Source of the DNA: a bacterium
Lineage (GTDB): Bacteria; Bacillota_I; Bacilli_A; Izemoplasmatales; Izemoplasmataceae
Length of the DNA stretch: 64,000 bases
Direction: 5' to 3'
Assembly (NCBI GenBank): GCA_018400875.1
Contig: JAGYLV010000002.1
Location: 59,663-123,662 of the forward strand
Part shown: in pieces, positions 61,283 through 64,000 of the stretch
Position numbering within the stretch: position 1 is the first letter of the stretch
Layout: each line of letters starts with the position of its first letter
The notes under the pieces: model-generated
Database searches by the model: none
What the model was told of the DNA's origin: nothing
Seen by the model: only the letters and a program-made list of their open reading frames with translations
Made by a program: the position numbers and the translations under genes

Positions 61283-62494
61283 TGCTTTTAAAATGGTTTG
61301 TGTAATCGACTCCATGACCGCCACCGCATCTTTATAACGCCGTGTCTTTTCATAGATTTTCGCCAGTTCATATTGAGCTCTTCGCGTTTCCCCGTAGAGC
61401 CGGTGCTTTAAACCCTCTTTTAAGTATTTCTTCAGCGCTTTTTCTGAAAACGATGGATCTTCATCAAGGGTGGCTAGTAAAAACTCGAGGCCATATTCAA
61501 ACACCACCGGCATGACATAATGATTCGGACGTGCTTCCAGCATGGTTTTTAAGCCTTCATGATCGCCGGCTAAATAAAGCACCATGGACGCGTTGAAATA
61601 ATGTTGGGGATGCGTGAGATCAAGCCCATGTAATAACTCTACAGCTTGGTCAAAATGACCAAGGTGTTGCGCTCTTAACCCTTCAATCATCTGGATTTCA
61701 CTCAGAACATCGTTCAGTAAAAATGTCTTCGCTTTCGCTTTGAGGGGTGGATAATCCACGGTGTCCCTATGGATTTGTCTTCGGTGATATAAATCGAGTT
61801 TAATATCGACTTCCGCCATGCGTTTGTAGGTATTGAAAAAGCCAAAGGTTTGGCGAGCGTTTTGAAAATGATCCAGGGCGGTTTGACGCGCGAACCGGTG
61901 AGATTCAATGTTTGCTTGCGAAAGCTTTATCCAAGCTTTATCATGCGGGTGCTGAGTCAACTCGTTGGCTTTTTCGAGCCAGATCAAGGCATCACTCATT
62001 TTCCAAAGGTGAAAATAATATTTCGATAACGCCATGAGTAGGACAAAGTTTAACGGATGAGACACTTCATTCCATAGGGCCTGCGCTAAATAATCATCCA
62101 TCATAGATGACTCTTTAATTCCCGCGTCCGTGAACACATCAATCGCCCACATGAGGAGTGCGTACTCCCCGTATAGTCTGGACCCTTTATAATCCGATGC
62201 TTGAAGGGTGAGCTTTTCTTTTAAGGTCATAAGCGCATCACCATGCGCATTCAGCAATAATTGATGGACCGATTCCACGGTTTCAAACCAAGCCGAAGCC
62301 TCGGCTGGCTCCCGGTGTAACGCCAAATTATACAGGGAAGATAGTTTTTTGAGTATATCATCGGATGCCTCTAAATCTCCCGATTCAACCCGCGCTAAAT
62401 AGGTGTGAGACTTCCCCACCTCTTGGGCAAGTTGACGCAGAGAAATATGGGTTTTTAAGCGTAAATATTTCAGCGTTAATCCAAGCAAAGCCAT
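61280..62494 (-). CDS. XRE-type HTH regulator with TPR-like domain (paralogue C)
   Basis: A 404-residue protein. Its N-terminal HTH is the clearest of the set (KYLRLKTHISLRQLAQEVGKSHTYLARVESGD, about 9-40). The remaining 340 residues are helical repeats, including YKRMAEVDIKLDLYHRRQ and ARRAQYELAKIYEKTRRYKDA, the last a good TPR. AGGAATTC stands before the ATG. It ends against the terminator of the CAPC gene. A leader-like region with a second promoter and a terminator lies upstream. Confidence 0.8.
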   Translation of the reverse strand: MALLGLTLKYLRLKTHISLRQLAQEVGKSHTYLARVESGDLEASDDILKKLSSLYNLALHREPAEASAWFETVESVHQLLLNAHGDALMTLKEKLTLQASDYKGSRLYGEYALLMWAIDVFTDAGIKESSMMDDYLAQALWNEVSHPLNFVLLMALSKYYFHLWKMSDALIWLEKANELTQHPHDKAWIKLSQANIESHRFARQTALDHFQNARQTFGFFNTYKRMAEVDIKLDLYHRRQIHRDTVDYPPLKAKAKTFLLNDVLSEIQMIEGLRAQHLGHFDQAVELLHGLDLTHPQHYFNASMVLYLAGDHEGLKTMLEARPNHYVMPVVFEYGLEFLLATLDEDPSFSEKALKKYLKEGLKHRLYGETRRAQYELAKIYEKTRRYKDAVAVMESITQTILKA

Positions 62495-62523
62495 CGGAAT
62501 TCCTCACGGTCTAGATTATCTTA

Positions 62524-62529
62524 AGTATA
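62524..62529 (-). promoter_or_regulatory. -10 box of regulator C
   Basis: TATACT on the minus strand, 30 bases before the ATG; the -35 is weak. Confidence 0.45.
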
Positions 62530-62593
62530 CAAAAAAAGACGGTTTTTTTGACTGAAAAAAAGTTTAAGTAAATCATAAGGCACTGTGTAAACA

Positions 62594-62624
62594 AAAAAAG
62601 TCACGCCCATGGCGTAACTTTTTA
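62594..62624. terminator. Terminator in the gap between regulators C and D
   Basis: ACGCC/GGCGT around CAT, extended by AAAGT/ACTTT over one mismatch, with seven T on the minus strand. It may end regulator D mRNA or the short RNA that could start at about 62673. Confidence 0.75.
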
Positions 62625-62673
62625 AAGTTGAATCACACAGCCCCTTCCCAAAAACTATGTAATTCTTAAACCT
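62594..62673 (-). ncRNA. Candidate small RNA or attenuated leader between regulators D and C
   Basis: A good minus-strand promoter (62680-62708) points into about 80 bases without an open frame that end in the terminator at 62594-62624. The predicted RNA contains GGGAAGGGG and a small ACTTT/AAAGT hairpin. It could be an independent small RNA or a leader of regulator C. There is no expression evidence. Confidence 0.35.
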
Positions 62674-62679
62674 AACTAT

Positions 62680-62708
62680 ATTATCGCGTGTTTGAGATGG
62701 GTTCTCAA
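62680..62708 (-). promoter_or_regulatory. Predicted promoter in the regulator C-D gap
   Basis: TTGAGA (62703-62708), 17 bases, GATAAT (62680-62685); five of six consensus bases in each. Confidence 0.6.
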
Positions 62709-62712
62709 GGGG

Positions 62713-62732
62713 GAAGTGTTAGTTTACACTTC
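62713..62732. repeat. Perfect inverted repeat next to the gap promoter, possible operator
   Basis: GAAGTGT and ACACTTC, 7 bp around six bases, directly upstream of the -35 at 62703. No T tract on either side fits a terminator, so a dimer-binding site is more likely. Confidence 0.4.
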
Positions 62733-62758
62733 ATTAAAAAAATGCCTTAAAGGATTTT

Positions 62759-63979
62759 TTAATCGAATTTCATGAGTTTTAAGCTCAATTTTTGGAGTTT
62801 ATATAAGGTTTCACTGTCATGGCGGTGATACGCATAGCTACTCAGAACTTCAATGAGGGTTTGAACGACATGAAGGTGAATAAACTGTTTGGGGGTATCT
62901 AAAAGCATACTCAAGTCCTCAGCCAAAAGAGGCGTGTCTTTAAATTGCGTCATCATCATCCGGATCAACGCGTTTTCATGGGGATCAAGCGGCGCATTTT
63001 TCATTAAATTTTTATACGCGGCCTCTGCATTCTTCGGGTCTTGTATATGGACATACGCTTGCGCGAGCATCACCGTTTGTAAAACATTTTTTTCTTCCAA
63101 GGTCGAAAGAATTTGAATGCACAGTGGATAGTCTTTGTTGCGGTACGCCACATAGGCTTTGAAGGCCTGGAGTTCCGACCAATACCGACGGTTCGATTCC
63201 ACCAAGACATACGATAAATTTTGGATGATTGATTCTGCGTGGGAGAGTTGATTGAGTGTAATGTGGCATTGAATTAAGATGAAATCAACTTCGACTTTAC
63301 GAAAAAGGTTGGAATAATGGGCATGAAGCTGGGAGGCTTCTTTGGCCGCATGCATCGCATTTAACGCATCAAAATCACGTAACTTTAGATGCGCAAGCAT
63401 CGTCAAAGCCACCGCATGCGCTCGTGATTTTCGGTGACATTTTAAGACCCGTTCAAAGGCATTTTCAGCCGCTTTATACTGACCCGCCTGATAGGCAATA
63501 TATCCTTGATTGAGATAAAGCCGTTGTTTTTGAACGGTGCTTAAATAATCTTCATGGTTAAAAAGGGCCTTAAAAGCTTCGGATACTGGCCCGTGCTCAT
63601 AATGAATCTGCATAAAGGCTTCCACTAAAATCAAATCCACCGTAAGCGGTGAATATTTTAAGGTCTTTAAATGTTCTTTGATGCCGGCATAAAGCGGGGG
63701 TACCATCGCCTCATTTTGATCATACACAGCATAATAAAGGGCATCGATATTTTCTAAAACACTGTGCGTATAATCATCGTCTGTAATAAATGAATGATGC
63801 AGGGCTTCAAATAAGTACTTCAAGGTATCTAAGTTGGCTTTTGATTTTTGGTTTTCAATGGCGCTGATTAACGAAGCCGCCACATTAGACCCGCGAGCCA
63901 ACCCCCTGAGGGAATACCCTTGGGCCTTTCGCTCATAGGAAAGCCACGCCCCTAGGATATATAGATTATCCGAATGCAT
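62759..63979 (-). CDS. XRE-type HTH regulator with TPR-like domain (paralogue D)
   Basis: A 406-residue protein with an N-terminal HTH (GAWLSYERKAQGYSLRGL, then SNVAASLISAIENQKSKANLDTLKYLF; about 10-58), which is close to the XRE consensus. TPR-like repeats follow, such as YIAYQAGQYKAAENAFERVLK near 155-175. AGAGG lies 14 bases before the ATG, a long distance. It lies upstream of regulator C in the same orientation with a 264-base gap. Confidence 0.8.
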   Translation of the reverse strand: MHSDNLYILGAWLSYERKAQGYSLRGLARGSNVAASLISAIENQKSKANLDTLKYLFEALHHSFITDDDYTHSVLENIDALYYAVYDQNEAMVPPLYAGIKEHLKTLKYSPLTVDLILVEAFMQIHYEHGPVSEAFKALFNHEDYLSTVQKQRLYLNQGYIAYQAGQYKAAENAFERVLKCHRKSRAHAVALTMLAHLKLRDFDALNAMHAAKEASQLHAHYSNLFRKVEVDFILIQCHITLNQLSHAESIIQNLSYVLVESNRRYWSELQAFKAYVAYRNKDYPLCIQILSTLEEKNVLQTVMLAQAYVHIQDPKNAEAAYKNLMKNAPLDPHENALIRMMMTQFKDTPLLAEDLSMLLDTPKQFIHLHVVQTLIEVLSSYAYHRHDSETLYKLQKLSLKLMKFD

Positions 63980-64000
63980 TTTAAAAGTCTTCGCCTCTTT

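Noticed and set aside
62697..62750. 17-residue open frame on + in the regulator C-D gap (MGSQGGSVSLHFIKKMP), as a possible signalling peptide
   Set aside because: No ribosome-binding site, no plausible + promoter and no export-like N-terminus.
1..64000. CRISPR arrays, insertion sequences, prophage genes, toxin-antitoxin pairs, rRNA genes
   Set aside because: No spaced direct repeats, transposase, integrase, phage structural genes or rRNA sequence were seen on reading.
1..64000. Use of TGA as Trp (mycoplasma code)
   Set aside because: TGA ends many complete genes, for example ppa, tmcAL and the desulfurase gene, and Trp positions examined, such as in mrp, use TGG.

Overview
The window looks like a chromosome segment from a wall-less or reduced Firmicutes/Mollicutes-type bacterium, most like Acholeplasma or Izemoplasma relatives. 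The reasons are a Bacillus-like gene set and gene order (PolC, DnaB/DnaI/DnaD primosome, T-box leaders, CcpA, FakA/PlsX, YlbF/YlbG, TmcAL) combined with no cell-wall genes where they would be expected. RsmH stands without mraZ, ftsL, pbp or mur genes, and RsgA stands without PrkC/PrpC. The standard genetic code is used: TGA is a frequent stop and Trp is TGG, which argues against code-4 mycoplasmas. Base composition is fairly balanced by eye (not computed), richer in GC than a typical Acholeplasma, so genus placement is open.

Layout. 1-1.2 kb: GNAT fragment, pyrophosphatase and OsmC on +. 1.25-3.0 kb: tRNA-Gly and yceD-rpmF-rsmH on -. 3.1-5.3 kb: tmcAL and mrp on +. 5.3-8.1 kb: MATE exporter and a first XRE-TPR regulator. 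8.2-14.7 kb: fakA, recG, plsX-rnc-dnaD-nth. 14.9-18.3 kb: rpmB (+), then a DUF975-flavodoxin-rsgA-rpe-thiN operon. 18.4-23.2 kb: ald and T-box-pheST. 23.3-31.2 kb: gmk-rpoZ, then polC-Bax1-pepF. 31.3-32.9 kb: rqcH (+). 32.9-41.4 kb: polA-mutM-coaE-unknown-dnaB-dnaI, then T-box-thrS. 41.5-46.3 kb: pepV-trmB-M42, ECF S component-coaX, acpP. 46.4-48.7 kb: ccpA-tyrS. 48.8-53.6 kb: ylbF-ylbG, then rpsP-khpA-natA-natB-rimM-trmD, and rplS. 53.7-56.3 kb: a + operon with a thioredoxin-CcdA fusion, an unknown 91-residue protein and a cysteine desulfurase. 56.3-59.5 kb: pfkA with a UPF0223-like gene, and divergent def-fsa-gpx. 59.5-64 kb: three more XRE-TPR regulators of nearly equal length around a small CAPC membrane protein.

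Most genes are housekeeping and tightly packed, with start/stop overlaps and promoter or terminator elements that run into neighbouring stop codons. Lipid genes (fakA, plsX, acpP) fit activation of exogenous fatty acids; no fatty-acid elongation gene is in the window. Control is visible as T-boxes (pheST, thrS), a cre-like site overlapping the ccpA -35 element, and many sigma-A-type promoters with TGn-extended -10 boxes.

The least ordinary parts are the XRE-TPR regulator family (408, 406, 404 and 406 residues) with inverted repeats by promoters and a possible small RNA or leader near 62.6 kb, the thioredoxin-CcdA/unknown/NifS operon, and a Na+-type ABC exporter inserted in the rpsP-rimM-trmD operon. 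No CRISPR array, insertion sequence, prophage or toxin-antitoxin pair was seen.
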